Counted from the stretch's first letter, positions 33,932 through 42,759 are shown. The stretch: 64,000 nucleotides of DNA from Gordonia sp. SL306 (GCF_026625785.1 NZ_CP113063.1:2790001-2854000); one strand, 5' to 3'. The notes: generated from the sequence alone by a model not told the origin. A program made the numbers and translations.

Positions 33932-34801
33932 ATGTCGCGTCCCGTGGTCCAGCCCGATCCGATCTCGTTCACCGGCGTCGACGGGATCACGCTGCGAGCC
34001 GATGAGTGGCAGCCGGCCGACGGTGAGGTCGGCCCGACGATCGTGCTCCTGCACGGTGGCGGGCAGACCAGACACTCGTGGAAGCAGACGGGTCAGTTCC
34101 TGGCGGCTGCCGGCACTCATGTGGTGTCGCTAGACACGCGAGGTCACGGCGCCAGCGACTGGTCGCCGAGCGGTAGGTACAGCCTGGAACTGTTCACCGA
34201 CGACGTCGTCGCGGTGGTCGAGCAGATCGGAACGCCGGTGACGCTCGTCGGTGCCAGCATGGGCGGGCTCAGCAGCATCGGCGCGGCTGCCGAACTCGGC
34301 TCCGAGAAAGCACGCGGTCTGGTGCTCGTCGACGTGGTCCCGCGTTTCGACCAGGCCGGGAGCGCCCGGATTCGCGACTTCATGACCGCCAACGTCGGCG
34401 GATTCGACACACTCGAGGACGCGGCCGACGCCATCGCCGCATATCTCCCGCACCGGCCCAAGACCTTCCACCCGGAGGGCCTCAAACGCAATCTGCGTGC
34501 AGGTGAGGACGGTCGTTGGTACTGGCACTGGGACCCGGCGTTCGTGACGTCGAAACCGGGCGACGACCGATTCGTGCGGGCCGAGCATCTGGAGGAGCAG
34601 CTCGCGTCGCTGACGGTCCCGATCCTGCTGATCCGCGGCAAGCTCTCCGACGTCGTCCCCGAGGACGCGGTCGCCGGGTTCCGTGAGGTGGTCCCGGCCG
34701 CCGAGGTGATCGAACTCGCGGACGCCGCCCACACCGCCGCCGCCGACGACAACGACGCCTTCACCCAGGTCGTCCTCGACTTCATCGGTGCACACCGTTA
34801 A
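33932..34801 (+). CDS. Alpha/beta hydrolase
   Basis: The 289-aa protein has HGGGQTRHSW (oxyanion loop), SLDTRGHGASDWSPSGRYSLELFTDDVVAVVEQIG, the serine nucleophile elbow VGASMGGLSSIG (about residue 110), acid region LIRGKLSDVVPEDAV and His in LADAAHTAAADD. This is a serine hydrolase, unlike the Asp-type protein just upstream (57 bases apart, same strand). The two are probably separate acquisitions of the same fold rather than a recent duplication, because the motifs differ throughout. Peroxidase/esterase-like activity is possible. No membrane segment. Confidence 0.87.
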   Translation: MSRPVVQPDPISFTGVDGITLRADEWQPADGEVGPTIVLLHGGGQTRHSWKQTGQFLAAAGTHVVSLDTRGHGASDWSPSGRYSLELFTDDVVAVVEQIGTPVTLVGASMGGLSSIGAAAELGSEKARGLVLVDVVPRFDQAGSARIRDFMTANVGGFDTLEDAADAIAAYLPHRPKTFHPEGLKRNLRAGEDGRWYWHWDPAFVTSKPGDDRFVRAEHLEEQLASLTVPILLIRGKLSDVVPEDAVAGFREVVPAAEVIELADAAHTAAADDNDAFTQVVLDFIGAHR

Positions 34802-35041
34802 GTGGTGCCCGCCGACCACCGCCACGACCACCGCCACGAGCACCGGCTCGACATCCGGCGCGGCGACATGGGCCGCGTCTATGGCGGGGACGGTCGGTTC
34901 CTTCGTAGACTGGCCGCCGGGGAAGCGTCGGGAGCGCACGGACCGTTGGCCGACAGTCGTCTCGTATGCGGCACGGTCACAAGCGGGGGCAGGTTGTCTT
35001 GATCGATTGCACATGCGCGTGAAGCGCGAAGGAGAGGCCGG

Positions 35042-36091
35042 ATGAACGGCGAGGGTTGCTGGTCGACGGTCGTATGCACGCCCGCAGAGCGTGCCGCGCT
35101 GGGGCTGACGGGGCAGTCGGAGTGGTTGCTGCACTGCCGGCTCGCGGCGGGGCATCAGGGCAATCATGCGACCGACGCGAGCATCCGTCCGCGGGCCGAC
35201 CGCCGACTGTGGCTCGAATGGAACGACTTCGACGATCACGCGCAGTCGCTCATCGAACGCAACCCGTGTTCGGTGCGGTCGCCGCAGGGTGCCGCGTGTC
35301 TGTACTTCGAGAGTCACGGCGGCGCGCATTTCTTCGCGCCGTCCAATGGTCACGCGCCGACCGCGGTTCGCGGACCCCAGCCTGCGACGGGACAGGCCCC
35401 GGCGCAGGGCCCCGGGCAGTCCGGCGAGATCCCTCGGCCGATGCCCAGGCCAGGGCCTCCTGCATCGCGTCCACCCGCGCATCCCGGGCAGGTCCCGCAG
35501 CAGCCCGACCGCATGCGGATGACGACCGACACCCACATCCCGGTCGTCCGGACGGCGACTCCGGAATCGGCAAACCAGGAATCGGCCGCCCAGGGATCAC
35601 CGTCGCAGGACGCGGCCCGAACGGGCGGACGTCCGGCCTCGCGGCCCGCTGCCCCGGTGTCCGGCGCCCACGCGAACGCGGGTGGTAGGCACGACGGATA
35701 TCGGCCGGGACGCCGCTCCACGGATGCCGAGCCGCCTGCCCCCTCGGGACCTCGACCGGGGAGTCGTCACCGGATGCCGGATGCCACCGACTCCGGCACC
35801 CCACAACCGCCGCGATCACCTGCCGGTCCGCCGCCTGCCGGTCCGCCGCCCAACCCGACTCCGCCGCCCGCATCGCCACCCCCACATACGCCGAAGCCTG
35901 AGCAGAAGACCGAGCAGGAGTCTCAGCCGACCGACTCGTCGGCGACCTCGGACCATGCTGCCGGCATGCGGGCAACGTCATCGACCCCCGCGCCGGGTCG
36001 GGGTGACGCCGATCTCGCCGCAGCGCTGAGTGAGGTCGCGGCAGCCCTGGAGAACCTGGCCGCAGCAGTGCGCGCATCGCGGAACGCATAG
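35042..36091 (+). CDS. Hypothetical protein: small Cys-containing domain with long Pro-rich tail
   Basis: The 349-aa product is not a family I recognise. Residues about 1-100 are compact, with four Cys (CWSTVVC, LHCRLAAGHQGNH, NPCSVRS, AACLYF) and several His, a composition that could bind zinc. From about residue 105 to 320 it is disordered and rich in Pro, Ala, Gln, Ser and Thr. The last 25 residues (DADLAAALSEVAAALENLAAAVRAS) form one amphipathic helix, which could mediate self-association. There is no signal peptide. GAAGGAGAGG lies before the ATG. The csoR copper block begins 130 bases downstream, but nothing links the two functionally. Confidence 0.65.
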   Translation: MNGEGCWSTVVCTPAERAALGLTGQSEWLLHCRLAAGHQGNHATDASIRPRADRRLWLEWNDFDDHAQSLIERNPCSVRSPQGAACLYFESHGGAHFFAPSNGHAPTAVRGPQPATGQAPAQGPGQSGEIPRPMPRPGPPASRPPAHPGQVPQQPDRMRMTTDTHIPVVRTATPESANQESAAQGSPSQDAARTGGRPASRPAAPVSGAHANAGGRHDGYRPGRRSTDAEPPAPSGPRPGSRHRMPDATDSGTPQPPRSPAGPPPAGPPPNPTPPPASPPPHTPKPEQKTEQESQPTDSSATSDHAAGMRATSSTPAPGRGDADLAAALSEVAAALENLAAAVRASRNA

Positions 36092-36135
36092 AACGCGCCG
36101 TCCCTGGTGACGGGACGGTGCCGACCGACCCACTG

Positions 36136-36191
36136 GGTACCCTATGGGGGTACCGGTATGCGTTTCGGACTGGTATACCTGTAGGGGGTAT
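36136..36191. promoter_or_regulatory. Two CsoR-type operators before csoR
   Basis: GGTACCC and GGGTACC flank five bases at 36136-36154. ATACC and GGTAT flank seven bases at 36175-36191. Both follow the TACCC...GGGTA pattern of CsoR sites and lie 35-90 bases upstream of csoR, implying autoregulation of the copper operon. Confidence 0.7.
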
Positions 36192-36225
36192 TGGTAACCG
36201 GCCGACGTCGAGAGGGATTGCGCCG

Positions 36226-36519
36226 ATGGAGCATGCACAGCACGGGTACATCGGCCGCAAGGACGACTACCTGCGGAGACTTCGCCGCATCGAGGGGCAG
36301 GCCCGGGGGTTGCAGCGAATGGTCGACGAGGAGGCCTACTGCATCGACATCCTGACCCAGGTCTCCGCGATGACCAAGGCTCTGCAGGCGGTCGGACTCG
36401 GCCTGCTCGAGGAGCACATGAATCACTGTGTCGTGAATGCGGCACAGGAGAGCGACGCCGCCGGCCAGGAGAAGGTCGACGAGGCGATGCAGGCGATCAC
36501 GCGCCTGGTCCGGTCCTGA
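36226..36519 (+). CDS. csoR: Copper-sensing repressor, CsoR family
   Basis: The 97-aa all-helical protein binds Cu(I) and then leaves DNA. ATG 36226 gives the usual short N-terminus; a longer in-frame reading would run through the operators. The metal ligands Cys39, His64 and Cys68 have exactly the C-x24-H-x3-C spacing of CsoR, within the motifs AYCIDILTQVSA and LLEEHMNHCVV. RRLRRIEGQARGLQRMV is the family N-terminal helix. The formaldehyde sensor FrmR (no third ligand Cys) and nickel RcnR patterns do not fit. First gene of the csoR-copZ-ORF-ATPase operon. Confidence 0.93.
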   Translation: MEHAQHGYIGRKDDYLRRLRRIEGQARGLQRMVDEEAYCIDILTQVSAMTKALQAVGLGLLEEHMNHCVVNAAQESDAAGQEKVDEAMQAITRLVRS

Positions 36520-36582
36520 CCGGGCCGCCACGACGCCGGCCACCACAACCGCGGCCATCACGACCGCAAGGAGGAACTCTTC

Positions 36583-36786
36583 ATGACCACCAGCACCTTT
36601 ACCGTCAGCGGAATGACCTGCGGACACTGCGTGTCATCCGTTCGCGAGGAGATCGGTGAGATCTCCGGGGTCGACCGTGTCGAGGTGTCCCTCGACACCG
36701 GCGCCGTCGAGGTCATCAGCGATCGTGTGCTGGACCGGGGCGAGGTCGCGGCCGCGGTCTCCGAGGCCGGTTATCGACTCACATGA
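36583..36786 (+). CDS. copZ: Copper chaperone (heavy-metal-associated domain)
   Basis: The 67-aa ferredoxin-like HMA protein carries Cu(I) to the ATPase. The binding loop GMTCGHC places cysteines at 13 and 16, followed by the standard VSSVREEIGEISGVDRVEVSLDTGAVEV fold. It has no signal peptide, so it works in the cytoplasm. A strong AGGAGG ribosome site precedes ATG. Its stop overlaps the start of the next small ORF (ATGA). Confidence 0.93.
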   Translation: MTTSTFTVSGMTCGHCVSSVREEIGEISGVDRVEVSLDTGAVEVISDRVLDRGEVAAAVSEAGYRLT

Positions 36787-36929
36787 CCACCGGAACCCGG
36801 ATCGTCGGCTTCCTGATCGCGATGGCGGCGGTCTTCGCCGTGGCGTTCGGGGTCGGACGAGTGGCCGATCCGTGGGGTGGTGGCGCCCCCGCGGATCCTC
36901 CGGGCGTCCACCAGCAACACACGGAGTAG
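36783..36929 (+). CDS. Small single-pass membrane protein of the copper operon (48 aa)
   Basis: This ORF opens at ATG 36783, overlapping the copZ stop, and ends five bases before the ATPase ATG, so it fits tightly in the operon. Residues 7-26 ([20 protein letters not shown]) are one hydrophobic helix. The remaining tail is Gly/Pro-rich and ends VHQQHTE, with two histidines that could touch metal. Coupled spacing on both sides makes it real rather than accidental. The role is unknown; a regulatory or assembly partner of the copper ATPase, or a periplasmic metal handoff peptide, is possible. Confidence 0.65.
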   Translation: MTTGTRIVGFLIAMAAVFAVAFGVGRVADPWGGGAPADPPGVHQQHTE

Positions 36930-36933
36930 CGAG

Positions 36934-39216
36934 ATGTCCAGCACCATCGAGCGGATCGATCTCGACATCGACGGCATGACCTGCGCGTCGTGTGCGAATC
37001 GCATCGAGCGCAAACTGAACAAACTCGACGGCGTCAGCGCGACGGTCAACTATGCGACCGAGCAGGCGCACGTCGAGTTCCCGTCCACCCTCGACTCCAC
37101 GGATCTCGTGACGGTTATCCGCGGCGCCGGATACGACGCGACCCCGGTTCCTGCCCTCGGGGATCAGCCGGACGCCACTGACGACGCGCAGCGGGACGGT
37201 CCCGAGGACCGCGACCTCCACGGATTGCGGCAGCGGCTCATCGTGTCGGCGGTGCTCACGGTCCCCGTCGTCGTGCTCGCGATGGTGCCGGCGTGGCAGT
37301 TCACCTACTGGCAATGGCTCTCGCTCACCCTCGCCGCTCCGGTCGTGGTGTGGGGTGCGTATCCCTTCCACCGTGCGGCATGGATCAATCTGCGCCACGG
37401 CACCACCACGATGGACACCCTGGTGTCGATGGGCACGCTGGCGGCGTTCGCATGGTCGGTCTACGCGCTGTTCCTCGGGACCGCCGGGGAGCCGGGGATG
37501 CGGCACGGGTTCGACCTCATCGCCTCCCGCGGCGACGGCGCGGGGAACATCTACCTCGAGGCGGCGGCGGGCGTCACCACATTCCTGTTGGCGGGCAGGT
37601 ACTTCGAGAAGCGGGCCAAGCGTCGCGCCGGGGATGCGCTACGCGCTCTACTCGACCTCGGGGCCAAGGACGTCGCCGTCGTGGTGGGCGGAGTGGAGCG
37701 ACGAATCCCGTTGTCGGAGTTGTCGGTCGGCGACGAGTTCCTCGTCCGGCCGGGTGAGAAGATCGCCACCGACGGAGTGGTGGTCCAGGGGGCTTCGGCG
37801 GTCGATGCGTCGATGATCACGGGTGAATCCGTACCGGTGGAGGTCACCGAGGGCGACGACGTGACCGGCGCCACCGTGAACACCAGCGGCCGACTCTTGG
37901 TGCGCGCGAGCCGGATCGGCGCGGACACCGCCCTCGCGCAGATGGCGAGGATGGTGGCCGACGCACAGGCGGGCAAGGCGGACGCGCAGCGTCTGGCCGA
38001 CCGGATCTCGTCGTTCTTCGTGCCGGCTGTGATCGCGATTGCCGTTGCGACACTGGGATTCTGGCTCGGAGTGGACAGTGTGGCGGGCGGGCCCGGCGGC
38101 GTCACGTTCGCGTTCACCGCCGCGGTTGCGGTTCTCATCATCGCTTGTCCGTGCGCACTCGGTCTGGCCACGCCCACGGCTCTGATGGTCGGGACCGGCC
38201 GGGGTGCGCAACTCGGGGTGCTGCTCAAGGGGCCCGAAGTACTCGAGACCACCCGACGCGTCGACACCATCGTGCTCGACAAGACCGGCACCGTGACCAC
38301 GGGCGAGATGACCCTGGAATCCGTCACCGTGGTCGACGGGGATGCCGGCGAACAGCTCGACGAGGATCGGGTGCTGATCACGGCGGCCGCCGTCGAGGCG
38401 GGCTCGGAGCATCCGATCGGCGCCGCCATCGTCGCGGGGGCCGCGCAGCGGTCGTCGGCGTCGCTGCCGCCGGTGAGCGGATTCCGGGCGTCCGAGGGTT
38501 CCGGTGTCGCCGGACTCGTCGACGGTGTCCGCGTCGAGGTCACGAATCCGCGCCGCCAGGAAGATGCATTGCCCGAACGGCTTTCCCGTGCTGTCGATGG
38601 TGCGCACCGGGCGGGTGCCACCGCTGTCGTGGTGTCGTTCGACGGCCGGGCGGTCGGTGTCGTCGTCGTCGGGGACCGGATCAAGCCGTCGTCGGCCGCG
38701 GCCATCGCCGAACTCCGGCGGATGGGCCTGACCCCGGTACTCCTCACCGGCGACAATGCGGGTGCTGCCGAGCATGTCGCACGGGCGGTCGGTATCGATC
38801 GTGTGATCGCCGAGGTGTCGCCTGCCGATAAGCTGTCGGCGATCAAAGACCTTCAGTCGCAGGGGCATTCGGTCGCGATGGCCGGAGATGGCATCAACGA
38901 CGCCGGGGCGCTCGCGCAAGCCGACCTCGGACTCGCGATGGGGACCGGAACGGACGTGGCCATTCACGCGAGCGACCTGACCGTCGTCAGTGGCGACCTC
39001 TGGGCCGTCGTCGACGCGATCCGTCTTGCCCGGCGCACACTGGCCACCATCAAGGGCAATCTCTTCTGGGCGTTCGCGTACAACGTGGCCGCGATCCCGG
39101 TGGCCGCGGCCGGGCTGCTCAATCCGATGCTCGCCGGCGCGGCGATGGCACTGTCGTCCGTGTTCGTGGTGGCGAACAGCCTCCGACTGCGACGCTTCCG
39201 TCCGCATCCCCGCTGA
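36934..39216 (+). CDS. Copper-exporting P-type ATPase, CopA type (CPC motif)
   Basis: The Cu(I) exporter (760 aa) uses ATP to move copper out of the cytoplasm. The N-terminal HMA domain has GMTCASC with Cys17 and Cys20. Eight membrane helices surround the transport motif CPC ([13 protein letters not shown], about residue 404), the P1B-1 signature. [11 protein letters not shown] is the phosphorylation site (about 449), SEHPIGAAI the ATP-binding His-Pro, and [11 protein letters not shown] the hinge. Start ATG 36934 follows GGAG within the 48-aa ORF end. Co-transcribed with csoR, copZ and the 48-aa ORF. Mycobacterial CtpA/CtpV are similar. Confidence 0.95.
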   Translation: MSSTIERIDLDIDGMTCASCANRIERKLNKLDGVSATVNYATEQAHVEFPSTLDSTDLVTVIRGAGYDATPVPALGDQPDATDDAQRDGPEDRDLHGLRQRLIVSAVLTVPVVVLAMVPAWQFTYWQWLSLTLAAPVVVWGAYPFHRAAWINLRHGTTTMDTLVSMGTLAAFAWSVYALFLGTAGEPGMRHGFDLIASRGDGAGNIYLEAAAGVTTFLLAGRYFEKRAKRRAGDALRALLDLGAKDVAVVVGGVERRIPLSELSVGDEFLVRPGEKIATDGVVVQGASAVDASMITGESVPVEVTEGDDVTGATVNTSGRLLVRASRIGADTALAQMARMVADAQAGKADAQRLADRISSFFVPAVIAIAVATLGFWLGVDSVAGGPGGVTFAFTAAVAVLIIACPCALGLATPTALMVGTGRGAQLGVLLKGPEVLETTRRVDTIVLDKTGTVTTGEMTLESVTVVDGDAGEQLDEDRVLITAAAVEAGSEHPIGAAIVAGAAQRSSASLPPVSGFRASEGSGVAGLVDGVRVEVTNPRRQEDALPERLSRAVDGAHRAGATAVVVSFDGRAVGVVVVGDRIKPSSAAAIAELRRMGLTPVLLTGDNAGAAEHVARAVGIDRVIAEVSPADKLSAIKDLQSQGHSVAMAGDGINDAGALAQADLGLAMGTGTDVAIHASDLTVVSGDLWAVVDAIRLARRTLATIKGNLFWAFAYNVAAIPVAAAGLLNPMLAGAAMALSSVFVVANSLRLRRFRPHPR

Positions 39217-39223
39217 CCCTCGC

Positions 39224-39490
39224 CGACGGCAACCGCCTTCCCTTCGACAGCAACCGCCATCCCGTCGACGGCAACCGCCATCCCGCCGACGGCAACCGCC
39301 ATCCCGTCGATCGGGCGCACATCTGCGCCGATCGTGCACAGAATCCCGCCGAGTGTGCGTTGCCGACCACCCGGCTGGCCTATGTGTGCACGATCGGCGG
39401 GATTCTGTGCACGATCGACGGGATTCTGTGCACGATGGGCGGAGAGCTGTGCACGATCGACGGGATGCTGTGCTCGATCGCTGGTTGGGT
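39224..39490. repeat. 21-bp repeat array, locus B: seven inverted then five direct units
   Basis: From 39224 to 39370 seven consecutive units start CGA every 21 bases. The first four (CGACGGCAACCGCCATCCCG) are near-identical. Units five and six shift to CGATCGTGCACAGAATCCCG, and the seventh is degraded. After a 15-base gap, five direct units (GTGCACGATCGACGGGATTC and variants) start at 39386, 39407, 39428, 39449 and 39470. A 24-bp perfect inverted pair joins the halves: 39329-39352 with 39394-39417, loop 41 bases. Confidence 0.85.
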
Positions 39491-39523
39491 AGCGCGATCG
39501 AGAAACGAAACCCGGGGGAGAAC

Positions 39524-39537
39524 TAGAACAGGTTCTA
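39524..39537. promoter_or_regulatory. KstR-type operator before the flavoprotein gene
   Basis: TAGAACAGGTTCTA matches TNNAACNNGTTNNA and sits in an 18-bp palindrome (39522-39539, all arms paired except the central AG). It is 20 bases upstream of ATG 39560, next to a TCTACT -10-like element at about 39546, so a bound repressor would block transcription. The flavoprotein belongs to a family that includes steroid dehydrogenases. Confidence 0.75.
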
Positions 39538-39559
39538 GTCCATCGTCTACTCTGTGCCC

Positions 39560-41035
39560 ATGGCAGGTTCTGAGATCCCCGACACGATCGCACTGGACTC
39601 GGTGGAGTCCTTCTCCGACGACGTCGACGTGCTGGTCATCGGGTGTGGTGTCGCGGGCGGGAGCGCGGCCGTGGAAGCGGCGGCGGCCGGGGCCAAGGTG
39701 CTGGTTCTCGAACGTGCGGCGGCGGCCGGCGGTACGAGCTGTATGGCGGGCGGACATTTCTACCTGGGCGGCGGCACTGCTGTGCAGCAGGCCACCGGGC
39801 ACGACGACAGCCCGGAGGAGATGGAGAAGTACATCACCGCGGTGTCCCGTGAGCCCGAGCCGGACAAGATCCACGCCTACTGCTTCGACAGCGTCGAACA
39901 CTTCAACTGGCTCGAGGGCCTCGGGTTCAGTTTCGAGCGCAGCTTCTACCCGGAGAAGGCCGTCATCCAGCCGCAGACACAAGGGCTGATGTTCACCGGC
40001 AACGAGAAGGTGTGGCCCTTCAAGAACATCGCGACGCCGGCCCCGCGTGGGCACAAGGTGCCCGTACCCGGCGACACCGGCGGTGCGTCGATGGTCGTCG
40101 ACCTCCTGGTCAAACGTCTCGCCGAGCTCGGCGCCGAGATCCGCTACGAGACCGGCGCACGACAACTGGTGGTCGACGAGTCGGGCAGCGTGGTCGGTGC
40201 GACGTGGAAACGTCCCGGCGAGGAGGGTGTGATCCGGGCGCGGTCGGTCGTCATCGCCGCGGGTGGCTTCGTGATGAACGAGGAGATGGTGGCGCGCTAC
40301 GTGCCGCACGTCGCCGAGAAGCCGTTCACGCTGGGCAGCACCTACGACGACGGGCTGGGCATCCGGCTCGGCGAATCGGTCGGTGCGGCGCTCAAGCACA
40401 TGGACCAGGCGTTCGTCACCGCGCCGATCTACCCGCCGAGCATCCTGCTCACCGGCATCGTCGTGAACAAGAACGGCGACCGCTTCGTCGCCGAGGACTC
40501 TTATCACTCGCGGACCTCGGGATTCGTGATGGATCAACCGGATTCGGCCGCATTCCTGATCGTCGACGAAGCGCACATGAAGCGCCCCGAGGTCCCGCTG
40601 ATCAACCTCGTCGACGGTTGGGAGACGGTCGCCGAGATGGAATCCGACCTCGGCATCCCGGAGGGCAGACTCCAGAAGACCCTCGCCGACTACAACGCGA
40701 ACGCGGTGAAGGGCGAGGACCCGGACTTCCACAAGTCGGCGGAATTCCTGGCACCCCAGGACCAGGGGCCGTGGGGGGCCTTCGATCTCAGTCTCGGCAA
40801 GGCGATGTACTCGTGCTTCACCATCGGCGGGATGGCGACGTCGGTCGACGCCGAGGTGCTCGACGGCGAGGGCGCGCCGATCGCCGGGCTCTACGCCGCG
40901 GGCGCCTGCGCGGCCAATCTCGCTCAGGACGGCAAGGGCTACGCGAGCGGAACGCAGCTGGGGGAGGGCTCGTATTTCGGCCGGCGCGCCGGTCGGCACG
41001 CGGCTCGCCGTTCGGAGGTTGTGACCGAAGGATGA
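39560..41035 (+). CDS. FAD-dependent oxidoreductase, fumarate reductase/3-ketosteroid dehydrogenase family
   Basis: The 491-aa flavoprotein starts at ATG 39560. FAD motif DVLVIGCGVAGGSAAVEAAAAGAKVLVLERAAAAGGTS at about residues 24-62; second FAD motif near the end, GLYAAGACAANLAQDGKGYASGTQLGEGSYFGRRAGRHA. The substrate-binding cap contains TAPIYPPSILLTGIVVNKNGDRFVAEDSYHSR, with Tyr residues in positions used by steroid dehydrogenases. The group includes KstD and other delta-dehydrogenases. Together with the upstream KstR-type box, steroid or steroid-side-chain oxidation is the best guess; direct delta1-dehydrogenase activity is not proven because the KstD signature is not complete. Confidence 0.85.
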   Translation: MAGSEIPDTIALDSVESFSDDVDVLVIGCGVAGGSAAVEAAAAGAKVLVLERAAAAGGTSCMAGGHFYLGGGTAVQQATGHDDSPEEMEKYITAVSREPEPDKIHAYCFDSVEHFNWLEGLGFSFERSFYPEKAVIQPQTQGLMFTGNEKVWPFKNIATPAPRGHKVPVPGDTGGASMVVDLLVKRLAELGAEIRYETGARQLVVDESGSVVGATWKRPGEEGVIRARSVVIAAGGFVMNEEMVARYVPHVAEKPFTLGSTYDDGLGIRLGESVGAALKHMDQAFVTAPIYPPSILLTGIVVNKNGDRFVAEDSYHSRTSGFVMDQPDSAAFLIVDEAHMKRPEVPLINLVDGWETVAEMESDLGIPEGRLQKTLADYNANAVKGEDPDFHKSAEFLAPQDQGPWGAFDLSLGKAMYSCFTIGGMATSVDAEVLDGEGAPIAGLYAAGACAANLAQDGKGYASGTQLGEGSYFGRRAGRHAARRSEVVTEG

Positions 41036-41086
41036 CGTCCCGGTCCGAGCGGGGCCATTCGTGCGCATCGTGAGGTATCAAGGGGT

Positions 41087-42658
41087 GTGACCACCACCGC
41101 TCGTTCATCCGCCCACTTCTGGGCGGCCGCTCTGGCCGGCATCGTCGCGGTCGGCGCGGGGCTCGGTATCGGCGAACTCTTCGCGGTCATGGTGGCTCCG
41201 GGCGCCTCGCCCTATTTCGCCGTCGGTTCCGCGGTCGTCGACCACACGCCGGACGGGATCCGTGAGTGGGCGATCGGTACCTTCGGGACGTCCGACAAGC
41301 TCGCGCTCTTCGTCGGCATGGGCGTGATCATCGCCGCGATCGCCGCGGGTTGCGGTGTCGCCGAACGACTCCGACCGCCCGCGGGCACCGTTGTCGTCGC
41401 CGTCTTCGGCGTGGTCGGGGTCATCGCCGCGCTGGCCCGTCCGGACTCACGATGGACATTCGCGATCCCGTCGGTCGTCGCAGGGCTCGTGGCGGTGATC
41501 GTCCTGCGGATCCTGGTGGGCATGCTGCGCAAGGCCGAGGACGCGGAGGCTCATACGACCGTGGCCGACGTCGGCGAACAATCACCGGGCGGCGTGGGCC
41601 GTCGGTTCCTGTTGACCGCCGGCGGGATCGCCGTCCTGGCCGTGGCCGCCGGAGTCGCGGGTAGGCGGGTCCTCGCCGACACCACGCGCACCGTCGTCGA
41701 CCGCACCAAGGTGCTGCTGCCCGTGCCGCGGTCGGCGGCACCGCCCGTACCCGCCGCGGCCGATCTGGGGATCCCCGGCGCGACCTCCTTCGTCACCACG
41801 AACGACGATTTCTACCGGATCGACACGGCCCTTCAGGTTCCCAGTCTCACCACCGGGGATTGGTCGCTACGGATTCACGGCATGGTCGACAACGAGATCC
41901 GGATCGGGTGGGATGAGCTGCTGACAATGCCGATGACCGAACGGATCGTCACCCTGACCTGCGTGTCCAACGTCATCGGTGGTGACCTGATCGGCAATGC
42001 GCGTTGGCTCGGAGTGCCGATGAAGACCCTTCTCGACCGGGCCGGAGTGCAGCCCGGCGTCGACATGCTGTTGTCGACGAGTGCCGACGGGTGGACCTGC
42101 GGTACGCCGGTGTCGGTGGCCACCGACGGACGAGATGCGTTGCTGGCCATCGGGATGAACGGGGCTCCGCTGCCCGTCGAGCACGGATACCCGGTCCGCC
42201 AGGTGATCCCCGGCCTCTACGGCTATGTGTCCGCGACCAAATGGGTCGTCGACTGGGAGCTCACCCGATTCTCCGACGCCAAGGCGTACTGGACCACCCG
42301 CGGGTGGTCGGCCCTCGGCCCGATCAAACTCGCATCCCGGATCGACCGACCGGACTCCCGGTCGGAACACGCGCGCGGCGAGGTGGTGATCGCCGGAACC
42401 GCGTGGGCGCAGCACACCGGAGTCGCATCGGTTGATGTGCGCATCGACGACGGAGCCTGGCAGCCCGCGCAACTCGCCGAGGAATACTCGGTGGACACCT
42501 GGCGGCAGTGGCGGTTCACCTGGAACGCGACGCCGGGTGACCACACCGTGACCTGCCGCGCCACCGACAAGAACGGTCGCGCGCAGGTCGAGACGTACGC
42601 GTCGCCGGTCCCGGACGGCGCCACCGGACTCGACTCGCGGACCTACACGATCACCTGA
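41087..42658 (+). CDS. Membrane-anchored molybdopterin oxidoreductase (sulfite oxidase-like)
   Basis: The 523-aa protein begins at GTG 41087. Five hydrophobic helices fill about residues 10-210 (the region before FLLTAGGIAVLAVAAGVAG is a membrane anchor). The soluble half is the sulfite oxidase fold: FYRIDTALQVPSLTTGDWSLRIHGMV, the molybdenum-ligand cysteine in VTLTCVSNVIGGDLIGNARWLGVP (about residue 290), DGRDALLAIGMNGAPLPVEHGYPVRQVIPGLYG, and a C-terminal Ig-like dimerisation domain (VDVRIDDGAWQPAQL...RQWRFTWNATPGDHTV). The combination matches mycobacterial Rv0218-type proteins, whose physiological substrate is not established. Active site faces outside (inference). Confidence 0.9.
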   Translation: MTTTARSSAHFWAAALAGIVAVGAGLGIGELFAVMVAPGASPYFAVGSAVVDHTPDGIREWAIGTFGTSDKLALFVGMGVIIAAIAAGCGVAERLRPPAGTVVVAVFGVVGVIAALARPDSRWTFAIPSVVAGLVAVIVLRILVGMLRKAEDAEAHTTVADVGEQSPGGVGRRFLLTAGGIAVLAVAAGVAGRRVLADTTRTVVDRTKVLLPVPRSAAPPVPAAADLGIPGATSFVTTNDDFYRIDTALQVPSLTTGDWSLRIHGMVDNEIRIGWDELLTMPMTERIVTLTCVSNVIGGDLIGNARWLGVPMKTLLDRAGVQPGVDMLLSTSADGWTCGTPVSVATDGRDALLAIGMNGAPLPVEHGYPVRQVIPGLYGYVSATKWVVDWELTRFSDAKAYWTTRGWSALGPIKLASRIDRPDSRSEHARGEVVIAGTAWAQHTGVASVDVRIDDGAWQPAQLAEEYSVDTWRQWRFTWNATPGDHTVTCRATDKNGRAQVETYASPVPDGATGLDSRTYTIT

Positions 42659-42759
42659 TCGGACGAGTCCGCCCGGATGAAGAATCCGCGCAATTGCCCG
42701 AGTGGACCACATCCGGTCGGTCATGCCCGATACACTCTGCACACTTTGTGTCGTAGCGA

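Larger units (their letters stand above)
39217..39559. other. Intergenic region filled with 21-bp repeats and a KstR-type box
   Basis: This stretch of more than 300 bases has no credible gene. It holds the 21-bp repeat array (39224-39490) and the operator before the flavoprotein gene (39524-39537). ORFs crossing it on either strand are by-products of the 21-base period. Confidence 0.7.

Noticed and set aside
36118..36225. A longer csoR reading starting at 36118.
   Set aside because: It would code through both operator palindromes, and CsoR proteins begin close to the MEHAQHGY position.
39224..39490. CRISPR array.
   Set aside because: Units are 21 bp with no unique spacers, switch orientation, and no cas genes are near.
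39360..39989. A 209-codon plus-strand ORF containing CTIDGIL heptapeptide repeats.
   Set aside because: The heptapeptides are a by-product of the 21-base DNA period and the frame then runs out of phase through the flavoprotein gene.
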